From positions 248,001 through 312,000 of the forward strand of contig NZ_FOHX01000009.1 in NCBI RefSeq assembly GCF_900111685.1: 64,000 nucleotides of DNA. Direction: 5' to 3'. Shown piece after piece: positions 31,827 through 39,829 of this stretch. Position 1 is the first letter of the stretch. Each line of letters opens with the position of its first letter. Made by a program: the position numbers and the translations under genes. The stretch is from Nonomuraea wenchangensis. Lineage in GTDB: Bacteria; Actinomycetota; Actinomycetes; Streptosporangiales; Streptosporangiaceae. The notes beneath the pieces are model-generated. The model was not told where the DNA came from. It saw only the letters and a program-made list of their open reading frames with translations, and searched no databases.

Positions 31827-34184
31827 TCAGTCCAGCAGGGCGAGCAGGTCGCGGTCCCCGCGCTCGCGGAGCCTGGTGAGCAGGTCCGGCAGGCTGACCG
31901 GGCCCGTCATGCCGATCCTCGTGGCGATCACCCGCGCCGCCTGGTCCCGCGTGCCGCCCGGAGCGGTGTAGCCGACCAGGCGCAGCGCCTTGGTGATCTT
32001 CTCGGCGCCCTGGGCGGCCACCGGCAGGTGCCGGGCCCGCAGCACGCCCTCGTCCGACAGCGTGAGGAACAGGTGCCCGCCCTCGCGCGCGCCCACGTCG
32101 CCGAGCAGGTGCTCGATGGACTCCAGCACCGGGCGGCCGTGCCAGGTCATGGTCAGCTCGCCCGCGGCGCTCCTGACCGTCCTCGTTTCGCCCGGCGACA
32201 GCCCCAGGTAGGCGGCGAAGCCCGTCGGCAGCGCGCACTCGCCGCCCGCCATCTGCTCGGCGGTGACGTCCACGCGCAACCACCAGCGGCCGTCCGGCTG
32301 ACGGAAGCAGCGCCTGGTCTGCGAGACGTCCTTGAGCGGCTGGTAGGGCTTCTGCTCGCCCGAGCCGCCGTTCTGCTCGTGGGCCGCCACCGGCTTGAAC
32401 GCCTGGAACTGCGGCGGGCCAGGAGGCGGCGACGGCGGCAGCGGCACCGGCCCGAACGCCGACTGCGGCGGCATGTCCATCGGCGGCTGCCGCGGCGCGT
32501 CGAAGTGCAGCACCGGGTCGAGCCTCGGGGACGGAGGGGGCGGCAGCTCGACCGGGGGCGGCGGGGCCGCGGCGCCGGCACCGGCCGCCCCGGCGGCCGG
32601 CACGGCCAGCACCGCCTGCTTGCCGGGAAGGGTCGCCAGCACGAACTGCCAGGCGGGGACCTCCAGGGCGCGGATCTCGACCTTGTGCCAGTCGGCCGCG
32701 CCGATCACCCGCTCCCTGGGAGCCTCCGGGCCGAGCGTGTTGCGCAGCTCGTCCAGATATGCCCGGTAGGGGGCGGCCTCGTCGCTGTCCAGCCACTCGC
32801 CGAGGCGGACGCGGAACTCCTTCTCCGTGGCCGCGATCTCGGCCGGGGGGACGGCGAACAGCTTGGCGAGCTGGTCCACCGCCGACGGCTCGTCGGTGAA
32901 GACCCGGTTCTGGGCCACGGCCCAGCTCTTGTCGTCCAGGCCGGCGAAGGCGGCCTCGATGAGCTCGGGCAGCTCCCGGCCTTCCTGGCTCTCCACCTCG
33001 TCGTCCTCGGTGGGAGCGCCGGACGCGGGGCCGTCCGCCTCCAGTGCCTCGGCCTCCGCGGCGGCGGGCTCGGGAGCGGGCTCGTCGACGGAGTCGGGCG
33101 TGGGCTCGGGACCGTCACCCGCGTCGGCGGCGGGCTCGGCGTCCGCGTCCAGCACCGGCCGCTCGCCCTCCTCCTTCAGGGGGACGGCGGCCGCGAAGGC
33201 GTGCGCCGGGCCGTCGTCCGAGGCGGCGAAGGCGTGCGCGGGGGCCTCCCCAAGGGCGGCGAAAGCGTGCGCGGCCCGCTCGCCCTCCGCGGAGCCGGAT
33301 GCGACGTCCTCGGAGGCTTCGCCCTCCTCGGCAGCCCGGGGCTCGGGGGCGGCGGTCTCAGCAGCGGCTTCGTGCTCCTCGGCGGGGGCGGCGCCCTCTG
33401 ACGCCTCCTCCCCGTCGGCGTCCCTGGGCTCCGCCTCCCCGGTGGGGGCCACGGCGGCGAGCTCCTGGACGGGAGCCTCCTCCGCCACCGGCGCGGCGTC
33501 CTCGGGCCGTGGGGCCTCCTCGGCGACGTCCTCTGCGGGCGCGGCGTCCGCCTCGGCCGCGGGCGTCGCGTCGGTCGGCTCCGGGGCCTCGGGAGTCTCG
33601 GGGACTGCCGGGGCTTCGGAGGCCGCAAGGCGCTGGTCGTCCTGGGCGGGTGCGGGCTCCGGGTCCGCCGGGGCGGGGACCGCGAGGAGGGCCGGCGCCT
33701 CGTCCGCCGTGGCCGGCGCGGCCTCGCTCCGCGGAGCGGGCACCGCGGCGGCGGACCCAACGCCCGCCGCGCCCGCGTACGGCTGCGCCAGCCGCGTGAA
33801 CACCGCCGCGAACAACGTGCTCAGCACCGGCCGCGCCCTGATGAACGGCTGGTCGGCCAGCTCCCGCCCGGTCAGCGCGAGCAGCCCCGTCCACGATCCG
33901 GCACGGTCCAGCGCGATGGCGACCGGCGGCTCGTCGGCCTCCTCGGGGTCGAGGACGTGCAGCGCGGGCAGCACATCGCCCACCGCCGCCGCCGGCCAGT
34001 GCTCAAGGGCGATCTCCGTGAGCAGCTCGGCCAGGGCCTCGGGGCCGATCGCGGCGAGGACGTGCGGCACGGGCAGAGTGCGCCACCACGCATCCGGCAG
34101 ATCCGGCTGCCCGGTCAACAGCGTGATCGTCGACGCGTCGCTCCACCTCAACGGTGGAACGAGGTCGCTCAGGCAGAAATTCAT
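31827..34184 (-). CDS. Degenerate sigma-region-4-like protein with acidic insert, paralogue A
   Basis: A 785-residue paralogue of B. The shared N-terminal domain is at 1-135 (MNFCLSDLVPPLRW). About 140-405 is an Ala/Glu/Pro-rich, strongly acidic low-complexity insert containing three AHAFAA repeats. At 405-465 is the counterpart of B's sigma region 4, but the recognition helix VTRERIRQIE has become VPPAEIAATEKEF, so base contacts look lost. WHKVEIRALEVPAWQFV (about 499-515) is kept. The tandem winged helices of B are replaced by a proline-rich stretch (about 540-600). The shared C-terminal domain follows from 613 (PYQPLKDVSQTRRCF). I start it at the ATG at 34184 by alignment with B. It is the first gene of the cassette and ends 3 nt before the helicase start. 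Confidence 0.72.
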   Translation of the reverse strand: MNFCLSDLVPPLRWSDASTITLLTGQPDLPDAWWRTLPVPHVLAAIGPEALAELLTEIALEHWPAAAVGDVLPALHVLDPEEADEPPVAIALDRAGSWTGLLALTGRELADQPFIRARPVLSTLFAAVFTRLAQPYAGAAGVGSAAAVPAPRSEAAPATADEAPALLAVPAPADPEPAPAQDDQRLAASEAPAVPETPEAPEPTDATPAAEADAAPAEDVAEEAPRPEDAAPVAEEAPVQELAAVAPTGEAEPRDADGEEASEGAAPAEEHEAAAETAAPEPRAAEEGEASEDVASGSAEGERAAHAFAALGEAPAHAFAASDDGPAHAFAAAVPLKEEGERPVLDADAEPAADAGDGPEPTPDSVDEPAPEPAAAEAEALEADGPASGAPTEDDEVESQEGRELPELIEAAFAGLDDKSWAVAQNRVFTDEPSAVDQLAKLFAVPPAEIAATEKEFRVRLGEWLDSDEAAPYRAYLDELRNTLGPEAPRERVIGAADWHKVEIRALEVPAWQFVLATLPGKQAVLAVPAAGAAGAGAAAPPPPVELPPPPSPRLDPVLHFDAPRQPPMDMPPQSAFGPVPLPPSPPPGPPQFQAFKPVAAHEQNGGSGEQKPYQPLKDVSQTRRCFRQPDGRWWLRVDVTAEQMAGGECALPTGFAAYLGLSPGETRTVRSAAGELTMTWHGRPVLESIEHLLGDVGAREGGHLFLTLSDEGVLRARHLPVAAQGAEKITKALRLVGYTAPGGTRDQAARVIATRIGMTGPVSLPDLLTRLRERGDRDLLALLD

Positions 34185-34292
34185 CCCGTTCCGTTCACCC
34201 CTCACGCCGCCGCGGCGGTGCAGCCGTCATCTCGCCGCCCACGGAACAGACCATAGTCCGGCAAATTAGCCCTACGCATCATGCACTACGCA

Positions 34293-35069
34293 TCAGCGCC
34301 GTACGGCGGCGAAGCGTAGACGCACGTAGTCGGCCATCCAGCCAGTCTCCCTGCGAAGCGCGGGCGCCGCCAGTTCGTTGACGCGATGAAGCAGGGGCTC
34401 CACGATCTCCGGGGGCAGCCCGGCGATGGCCGACGAGGCGAACATCCGCACCCAGTCGGCGGCTCCGCCAGGGCATTCGTCGAGCGGGGTCGGCCGGTCG
34501 AAGTATTCCAGCAACCGGACGACGAAACCCTCTTTCTCCAGGCGGCGGGCGTACTCCGCGGGCGAGGGAAAGTACCAGGGCAGCTCGGGCTCGCGCAGGC
34601 CGTACTCGCGCCAGGCGGTCAGCATCGCGGCGGTCAGCTCTGCGCAGTTGCCGGCCCCGCCCATCTCGGCGACGAAGCGCCCGCCGGGCGTCAGCGCCTC
34701 GCGCACGTTGGCGATCACGGTGTCGGGGTCGCGGCTCATCCAGTGCAGCGCCGCGTTGGAGAAGACCGCGTCGTACGGGTCCACCACGGAGAAGTCGTGC
34801 CCGTCCCCGGCGATGAAGTTGATGCCGGGGTACTGGGCCAGCGCTTTCTCGATCATCGCGGCCGAGCCGTCGATGCCGAGGACCTCGGCGCCGCGGAAGG
34901 CGATCTGCGCGGTGAGCACGCCGGTGCCGCAGCCGAGGTCGAGCACGCGCTCACCGGGCCGCGGGTCCAGCAGGTCGACCAGTGGCGCGCCCTGGGTCGA
35001 GACGTAGCCGAAGCTGCTGTCGTAGGCGCGACTGTTCCACCGCTCCAAACTCGGTGTGTCGTATCGCAA
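34293..35069 (-). CDS. SAM-dependent class I methyltransferase
   Basis: A 258-residue methyltransferase of the trans-aconitate-methyltransferase-like group. Motif I is VLDLGCGTGVLTAQIA, the acidic motif II end is LGIDGSAAMIEKA, FIAGDGHDF and YDAVFSNAALHWM are further SAM-fold motifs, and REALTPGGRFVAEMGG closes the core. The substrate is unknown. The likely start is TTG at 35069, since no ATG or GTG fits and the conserved region begins right after it. It is upstream of the sigma-like cassette on the same strand with a 108-bp gap, so cotranscription is possible but not shown. Confidence 0.85.
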   Translation of the reverse strand: MRYDTPSLERWNSRAYDSSFGYVSTQGAPLVDLLDPRPGERVLDLGCGTGVLTAQIAFRGAEVLGIDGSAAMIEKALAQYPGINFIAGDGHDFSVVDPYDAVFSNAALHWMSRDPDTVIANVREALTPGGRFVAEMGGAGNCAELTAAMLTAWREYGLREPELPWYFPSPAEYARRLEKEGFVVRLLEYFDRPTPLDECPGGAADWVRMFASSAIAGLPPEIVEPLLHRVNELAAPALRRETGWMADYVRLRFAAVRR

Positions 35070-35171
35070 GACGATCAGCTCACTTTTCCTCAGACATCGG
35101 GCCCCCGTGGCCGTGCTGTCTGTTCACTTTAGAGCCTGATCGTCCCTACGACATATCAAGTCACTACCGAC

Positions 35172-36236
35172 TCATCCCACACTCTTGGCCCATTCCTTAC
35201 GCAGGTACGCCTTCCCGGCATCCTCCTGCGGGATCGTGAGCAGGATCGGCGGGCCGGGGGCCACGGGCAGCTTGGCGGCCTGCTCGGTGTCGAGCGTGCC
35301 CTTCATGGCCATGGCCTCGCCGCGGGCCGGCCGGGCCCACCCCTTCTGCAGCAGGTTCTGGCCCTCGTCGGAGAACAGGAACTCCTGCCACAGCCGGGCG
35401 GCGGCCGGATGCGGGGCGGCCTTGTTGATCGCCTGCACGTGGTAGTCGCCGAGCGCCGCGTCCTTCGGGATGACGACCTTCCAGCGGTCGGAGTGCGCGG
35501 CGCCGCGGGCGGCGTTGAGGTGGTCCCAGGCCACGATGGTGTTGGCCTTGGCCAGGTCGGTGAGCCGCCCGGCCTGCTTGAGCCTGGCGAACAGGCTCAC
35601 GCCCTGGTCGGGCCGCGGCACGCCGCCGCGCATGGAGGCCGCCATCACGCCTCCGAAGGCGGCGGCCGAGCGGAGCGGGTCTCCGTCGAGGGCCACCTGG
35701 TAGCCGGGGCCCAGCAGGTCGGCGAAGGTGGTGGGGGCCTTGACCGCGCGGGGGTCGTAGCCGATGGACATGTAGCCGCCGTAGGCCGCGTACCAGGCGC
35801 CGGACGGGTCCTTCACGCGGTCGGGGACGTCCAGCCAGCCCTGCACCTTGTACGGCGCGAACCTGGCCGCCTCCTTGACCGCCACGTCCAGCGTGAGGTC
35901 GAACACGTCGGGCTTGAGCTGGGCGGCGGCGTCGATCTGCCGCCTGCTGCTGGCGTTGGGCTCCAGCTCGTTGACCTTGATGCCGTACTTGTCGGCGAAG
36001 GCGTCGATGACCTCGCCGTAGTTGACCCATTCGCGCGGCAGGGCGATGACGTTGAGCTGCCCCTCGCGCTTGGCCGCCTCGGCCAGGCGGTCCATCGTGG
36101 AGAAGCCCGCCTTGAGCGAGCCCGCCTGCACGTTGACGGGCGGCAGGTTCTTGGCCGAGGTGGGCTCTGGGGACGACGCGCCGCATCCGGCGCTGGCGAG
36201 GATTGCGGCTGCGGCGGCGCAGGTACGTACGGTCAC
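35172..36236 (-). CDS. ABC transporter solute-binding lipoprotein (orphan)
   Basis: A 354-residue extracellular solute-binding protein of the spermidine/putrescine or iron type (periplasmic-binding class II). The N-terminus is a lipoprotein signal with lipobox ASAGC, so the mature protein is anchored to the outer face of the membrane. Domain landmarks are LNVIALPREWVNYGEVIDAF, AAYGGYMSIGYDPRAV, FADLLGPGYQVALDG and AAARLWQEFLFSDEGQNLL. No permease or ATPase gene is adjacent, so it is an orphan receptor or shares components encoded elsewhere. The GTG at 36236 is the apparent start; no ribosome site is obvious. Confidence 0.88.
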   Translation of the reverse strand: MTVRTCAAAAAILASAGCGASSPEPTSAKNLPPVNVQAGSLKAGFSTMDRLAEAAKREGQLNVIALPREWVNYGEVIDAFADKYGIKVNELEPNASSRRQIDAAAQLKPDVFDLTLDVAVKEAARFAPYKVQGWLDVPDRVKDPSGAWYAAYGGYMSIGYDPRAVKAPTTFADLLGPGYQVALDGDPLRSAAAFGGVMAASMRGGVPRPDQGVSLFARLKQAGRLTDLAKANTIVAWDHLNAARGAAHSDRWKVVIPKDAALGDYHVQAINKAAPHPAAARLWQEFLFSDEGQNLLQKGWARPARGEAMAMKGTLDTEQAAKLPVAPGPPILLTIPQEDAGKAYLRKEWAKSVG

Positions 36237-36253
36237 ATGACGAATACTGACTG

Positions 36254-36484
36254 CTATCGCGCCCGAGGTCGAGGAGGCGCGGCGGGAACGACCCTGGCCG
36301 CGACCAGCGTCTCCTCGGAGATCTCCACCAAGGTGCCGTCTTTTTTACGCACCCGCAGAACCCCGTGTTCCCAGGACTCCAGGATCCCCACCGCGTCCCG
36401 GAACCCGCCGGGAACCCTGCGGCGCGTGGTGATCCGGGCGCCTATGTCCTGTGTTGTGATCGCGATGACGAGGCGTGCGGCCAC
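36254..36484 (-). CDS. Lone N-terminal domain of an acetyltransferase-like protein
   Basis: A 76-residue protein, TTQDIGARITTRRRVPGGFRD at its start and a proline/arginine-rich end. It matches the small SH3-like region (rhythm of R-RxPGGFxDxVGxLxSW, VRKKDGTLVEISEETLVAARVV) that in many actinobacteria precedes a GNAT domain in the gene divergent from fdxA. Here the frame stops before any acetyltransferase motif. It may be a stump left by loss of the GNAT part, or a natural short version. The GTG at 36484 has gaggg 10 nt upstream. The stop lies 18 bp before the lipoprotein start, near the right edge of the accessory stretch. Confidence 0.6.
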   Translation of the reverse strand: MAARLVIAITTQDIGARITTRRRVPGGFRDAVGILESWEHGVLRVRKKDGTLVEISEETLVAARVVPAAPPRPRAR

Positions 36485-36590
36485 GAGTTTGCCACCCTCC
36501 GTTTCGGCCAGCTGGCAAGCATGGCAATACTAGGGCGTAGCAAACCGCGGTCAGAAGTCGTGCCATGGTGCGGAGAAGAAGGAGCTCGAG

Positions 36591-36920
36591 GTGACCTACG
36601 TCATCGCGCAGCCTTGCGTGGACGTCCTGGACAAGGCGTGCATCGAGGAGTGCCCCGTCGATTGCATCTACGAGGGCGAGCGCATGCTTTACATCCACCC
36701 CGACGAGTGCGTGGACTGCGGCGCGTGTGAGCCTGTATGCCCCGTCGAGGCCATTTTCTACGAGGACGACCTTCCCGAGCAGTGGAAGGACTTCTACAAG
36801 GCCAACGTCGACTTCTTCGAGGAGCTCGGCTCGCCGGGCGGCGCCTCGAAGGTCGGCAAGATCGACAGGGATCACCCGCTGGTGGCGGCGCTGCCGCCGC
36901 AGAGCGGCGAGGATCACTGA
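36591..36920 (+). CDS. fdxA: 7Fe/8Fe ferredoxin
   Basis: FdxA-type ferredoxin of 109 residues, a cytosolic low-potential electron carrier. The two cluster regions are CVDVLDKACIEECPVDCIYEG (3Fe-4S-type spacing plus a lone cysteine) and CVDCGACEPVCPVEAIFYED (4Fe-4S), with the normal FdxA tail FYKANVDFF...LG. The GTG at 36591 follows aaggagctcgag. dapC begins 103 bp downstream on the same strand, the usual actinobacterial pairing. Confidence 0.95.
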   Translation: MTYVIAQPCVDVLDKACIEECPVDCIYEGERMLYIHPDECVDCGACEPVCPVEAIFYEDDLPEQWKDFYKANVDFFEELGSPGGASKVGKIDRDHPLVAALPPQSGEDH

Positions 36921-37023
36921 GCGGTCCCACGTCGTGCACGGGGGCATCCACAGGCTGGATGCGCCCCGTCCGCGTGGCGTGCCCGCGCACGCGCCGTACG
37001 GCAGAGCGACACCCTGGAGCACC

Positions 37024-38094
37024 GTGAACAACCTGCCTGACTTTCCTTGGGACCGGCTGGAGCCGTACAAAGAGCGCGCGCTCGCTCATCCCGACGGCAT
37101 CGTCGACCTCTCGGTCGGCACGCCGGTCGATCCCGTGCCCGAGATCGTCCGGCAGGCGCTGACCGGGGCCGCCGACAGTCCGGGCTACCCCGTGACGCAC
37201 GGCACCAGGGCGCTGCGCGAGGCGGCGGCCGGCTGGCTGCGCCGCCGGCACGGCGTCGAGGTCGATCAGCAGGACGTGCTCCCGCTGATCGGCTCCAAGG
37301 AGTTCGTCGCCTGGCTGCCCACCTACCTGGGGGCGCGCCGGGTGGTCTTCCCCGAGCTGGCCTACCCCACGTACGACGTGGGCGCGAGGCTCGCGGGGGC
37401 GCGGGGCACGGCCTCCGACAGCACGCTGGCGCTCGGCCCCGAGCGTGTCGACCTCGTCTGGGTCAACTCGCCAGGCAACCCGACGGGCCGGGTGCTGCCC
37501 GCCGAGCACCTGCGCAAGGTGGTGGCCTGGGCGCGCGAGCGCGGCGCGGTCGTCGCCTCCGACGAGTGCTACATCGAGCTCGGCTGGGAGGAGGAGCCGA
37601 TCTCCATCCTCCACCCCGACGTCTGCGGCGGCTCCCACGAGGGGCTGCTCGCCGTCCACTCGCTCTCCAAGCGTTCCAACCTGGCGGGCTACCGCGCCGG
37701 GTTCGTGACCGGCGACCCCGTCCTGGTCAAGCGGCTGCTGGAGATCCGCAAGCACGCCGGCATGCTCATGCCCGACCCGGTCCAGGCCGCGATGACGGCC
37801 GCGCTGGCGGACGACGCCCACGCTGACGCCCAGCGCGGGCGCTACGCCGCCCGCCGCGCCCTGCTCCGCCCCGCGCTGGAGAAGGCCGGCTGGCACATCG
37901 ACCATTCGACCGCAGGACTGTACTTCTGGGCATCCAACGGGCAGAGCGCCTGGGACCAGGTACGCAAGCTCTCCGAAATCGGCATTTTGGTCGCGCCCGG
38001 TGAGTTCTACGGAGCGGCAGGTGAGCGGCACATCCGCATCGCCGTCACCGCCACCGACGAACGCATCGGTGCGGCGGTGCGCCGCCTCCAGTAG
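37024..38094 (+). CDS. dapC: Succinyldiaminopimelate transaminase
   Basis: PLP-dependent class I/II aminotransferase converting N-succinyl-2-amino-6-ketopimelate to N-succinyl-LL-diaminopimelate in lysine and peptidoglycan synthesis. The 356-residue product has LSVGTPVDPVPE, the substrate loop YPVTHGTRALREA, WVNSPGNPTGRVL, DECYIELGW and the PLP-lysine site HSLSKRSNLAGYRAGF. Context supports DapC over other aminotransferases: fdxA is just upstream, and dapD and dapE are 1.7-2.6 kb downstream. The GTG at 37024 has a ggag ribosome site. Confidence 0.92.
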   Translation: MNNLPDFPWDRLEPYKERALAHPDGIVDLSVGTPVDPVPEIVRQALTGAADSPGYPVTHGTRALREAAAGWLRRRHGVEVDQQDVLPLIGSKEFVAWLPTYLGARRVVFPELAYPTYDVGARLAGARGTASDSTLALGPERVDLVWVNSPGNPTGRVLPAEHLRKVVAWARERGAVVASDECYIELGWEEEPISILHPDVCGGSHEGLLAVHSLSKRSNLAGYRAGFVTGDPVLVKRLLEIRKHAGMLMPDPVQAAMTAALADDAHADAQRGRYAARRALLRPALEKAGWHIDHSTAGLYFWASNGQSAWDQVRKLSEIGILVAPGEFYGAAGERHIRIAVTATDERIGAAVRRLQ

Positions 38095-38109
38095 GATCGC
38101 GCGTCAGAG

Positions 38110-38125
38110 CAAACCGTGAGGTTTG
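38110..38125 (+). terminator. Small hairpin after dapC
   Basis: caaacc-gtga-ggtttg, a perfect 6-bp stem with a 4-nt loop 15 bp past the dapC stop. It is weak for a terminator and could be an operator for the next gene. Confidence 0.35.
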
Positions 38126-38186
38126 GCACGACATAAATCGATAAGGGCTTATGCCGAGGCAGACCGCGAGTGGAGCGAGCTGATCG

Positions 38187-38909
38187 ATGAGCATGACCTC
38201 CATGGTCGTTCTCGGGCTGAGCATCGCCCTCGTCCTGCTCCTGCTCGGAGCCTTCTTGGCGACGTTGCGGCAAGACAGGAGAGGCCGCGCGGGCACGCCG
38301 CCGCCGGCGGTCGGGACCGCGCCCGCGGAGAGCCCGATGCCGGCCCCGACGAGCGGGCCCGTGAGCGCGCCCGTCCCCGCGCCCTCCACCGTGCACCCGA
38401 ACATGCCCCCGAACGTGACCGGCCAGGTCGGCGCCGACTACACCGACCCCCGCACCCTCCTGGTGGGCGACCGGATCGAGGTGCAGGGCTCGCCCGCGCG
38501 GGTGCTCGGCGCCATGCACGTCTCCTGCCAGGGCCAGCAGTGGACCGAGTTCCTGCTGCGTGACGGCGCGCGGCGACGACAGTGGCTGTCGGTCGAGGTG
38601 CAGGCCGGCGACCCGCCGCACCTGGTGGTGCTGCTCTGGACCGAGGTGCCCACCCAGGGCATGGTCCCCGCCAAGCACATGCTCATCATGGAGGGCGTGG
38701 AGTTCTTCCCCGTCGAGCGGGGCACGGCCGCCTTCCGCAGCGAGGGCGACACGGACTACCCCGACCGGGGCCTGCTCGACTTCGCCGACTACCGCGCGGG
38801 CGACGGGCGGCTGCTCTCCTTCGAGCGCGTCCAGGGCGGCTCCTGGACCGCCAGTTACGCCCAGCCCCTCCCGCCCGGCTCCATCTCCATCATCCGCCGC
38901 GCCTCCTGA
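38187..38909 (+). CDS. Membrane-anchored DUF4178 domain protein
   Basis: A 240-residue protein with one N-terminal membrane helix (VVLGLSIALVLLLLGAFLA), a Pro/Ala-rich linker (about 35-75) and a C-terminal DUF4178-type beta-rich domain. This shows LLVGDRIEVQGSPARVLG, WTEFLLRDGARRRQWLSVE and VEFFPVERGTAAF. The domain probably faces outside or the linker crosses the wall; topology cannot be fixed. Function is unknown; DUF4178 proteins elsewhere are often near membrane or stress genes. A ggagcg ribosome site precedes the ATG. It converges on the lysozyme-like gene across a double hairpin. Confidence 0.78.
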   Translation: MSMTSMVVLGLSIALVLLLLGAFLATLRQDRRGRAGTPPPAVGTAPAESPMPAPTSGPVSAPVPAPSTVHPNMPPNVTGQVGADYTDPRTLLVGDRIEVQGSPARVLGAMHVSCQGQQWTEFLLRDGARRRQWLSVEVQAGDPPHLVVLLWTEVPTQGMVPAKHMLIMEGVEFFPVERGTAAFRSEGDTDYPDRGLLDFADYRAGDGRLLSFERVQGGSWTASYAQPLPPGSISIIRRAS

Positions 38910-38940
38910 CGCGGGTTGCGGCAGCGCCCGCAATGCGCCG

Positions 38941-38972
38941 CGGATTGCGCGCAATCCCCGCCAAGGGGCGGG
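38941..38972. terminator. Palindrome and hairpin between convergent genes
   Basis: A perfect 16-bp palindrome, ggattgcg/cgcaatcc (38942-38957), abuts a second hairpin cccgcc-aagg-ggcggg (38957-38972). Together they separate the converging DUF4178 and lysozyme-like genes and likely end transcription from both sides. Confidence 0.55.
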
Positions 38973-38973
38973 T

Positions 38974-39786
38974 TCAGGACAGCTCGACCCGGGCGGTGCC
39001 CGACCCGTCGCCGGTGCGCCACCCCGTGGCCTCCAGATCGTTCGACCAGGACGCGCCCGCGTAGCGCACCCTGCTCAGGCCGTACTTCTCGGCGTGCGCC
39101 ACCGACCAGGCGGCCACCAGCCACCCCCGCTTGCGCGAGGTGATCGCCGTGCTGCCGAGCGCACGGGCAAGCTGCTTGCGCGCCTCGTCGGCGCGCGGCG
39201 TCGGAGCCGGGGTCCGGCCCTTCGACGGATACCAGCAGTGCACCGACTCCGGCACCCGCCCCGTGAACGCCGCCGCCAGGACCTTGGCCTGCTCCTCGTG
39301 GGGCGCGTAGGCGTAGCCGCCCGCCGAGCGCTGCACCGCCTGCGCCGCCTCCGCCAGCGGGATCTTCCGGTAGTTCCTGACCTTGACCAGCGCGGCGAAG
39401 AACCTGTTGGTGGCGTAGACGGGGTCCATGATCTGCTTCTTCGTGCCCCACCCCTGCGACTCGCGCTGCTGGAACACGCCCACGGAGTCGCGGTCGCCGT
39501 AGTCGAGGTTGTAGAGCTTCGACTCCTGGATCGCGGTGGCGTAGGCGATGACCACGGCCCGCTCGGGCAGCTTCCTGCGCGCCGCGACGGCGGCGATCGT
39601 GGCGGCGATCTCCGCCTGCTCGGGATCGAGGGTGATGTCGCCACCCAGAGCGCGTACGGTGCAGTGGGCCTCGGGCTCGGCCAGGCGGGGTGTCCTCTTC
39701 AGCAGGTGGTAGAGACCCACGGAGATGCCGACGGCGAGGACGATCACGATGATCACGATCGTGATGACCCCCCGGGAGAACCGCAT
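38974..39786 (-). CDS. Membrane-anchored lysozyme/transglycosylase-like protein
   Basis: A 270-residue protein with an N-terminal anchor (VITIVIIVIVLAVGISVGLYHLL) and an extracellular domain of the lysozyme-like superfamily. The probable catalytic glutamate is in AIQESKLYNLDYGDRDSVGVFQQR, and MDPVYATNRFFAALVKV and PLAEAAQAVQRS are typical of this group. A C-terminal region (about 180-270) has no clear family. It would act on peptidoglycan at the cell surface. Starts at ATG 39786 and GTG 39792 are both possible. It is divergent from dapD with a 43-bp gap. Confidence 0.8.
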   Translation of the reverse strand: MRFSRGVITIVIIVIVLAVGISVGLYHLLKRTPRLAEPEAHCTVRALGGDITLDPEQAEIAATIAAVAARRKLPERAVVIAYATAIQESKLYNLDYGDRDSVGVFQQRESQGWGTKKQIMDPVYATNRFFAALVKVRNYRKIPLAEAAQAVQRSAGGYAYAPHEEQAKVLAAAFTGRVPESVHCWYPSKGRTPAPTPRADEARKQLARALGSTAITSRKRGWLVAAWSVAHAEKYGLSRVRYAGASWSNDLEATGWRTGDGSGTARVELS

Positions 39787-39793
39787 GCGCACC

Positions 39794-39821
39794 CTGAAGA
39801 ACCTACCCGTACGGATAAGCT
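39794..39821 (+). promoter_or_regulatory. Possible dapD promoter, leaderless
   Basis: CTGAAG (39794-39799) and TAAGCT (39816-39821) are spaced by 16 nt, and the -10 ends 8 nt before the dapD ATG. No ribosome site lies upstream of that ATG, consistent with a leaderless mRNA. The -35 is only a partial match to TTGACA. Confidence 0.3.
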
Positions 39822-39829
39822 CCGTGCCC

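Noticed and set aside
38123..38186. Small protein starting TTG at 38123 (ARHKSIRAYAEADREW)
   Set aside because: The only nearby purine run is 2 nt from the TTG, and the frame runs out of phase into the DUF4178 gene.
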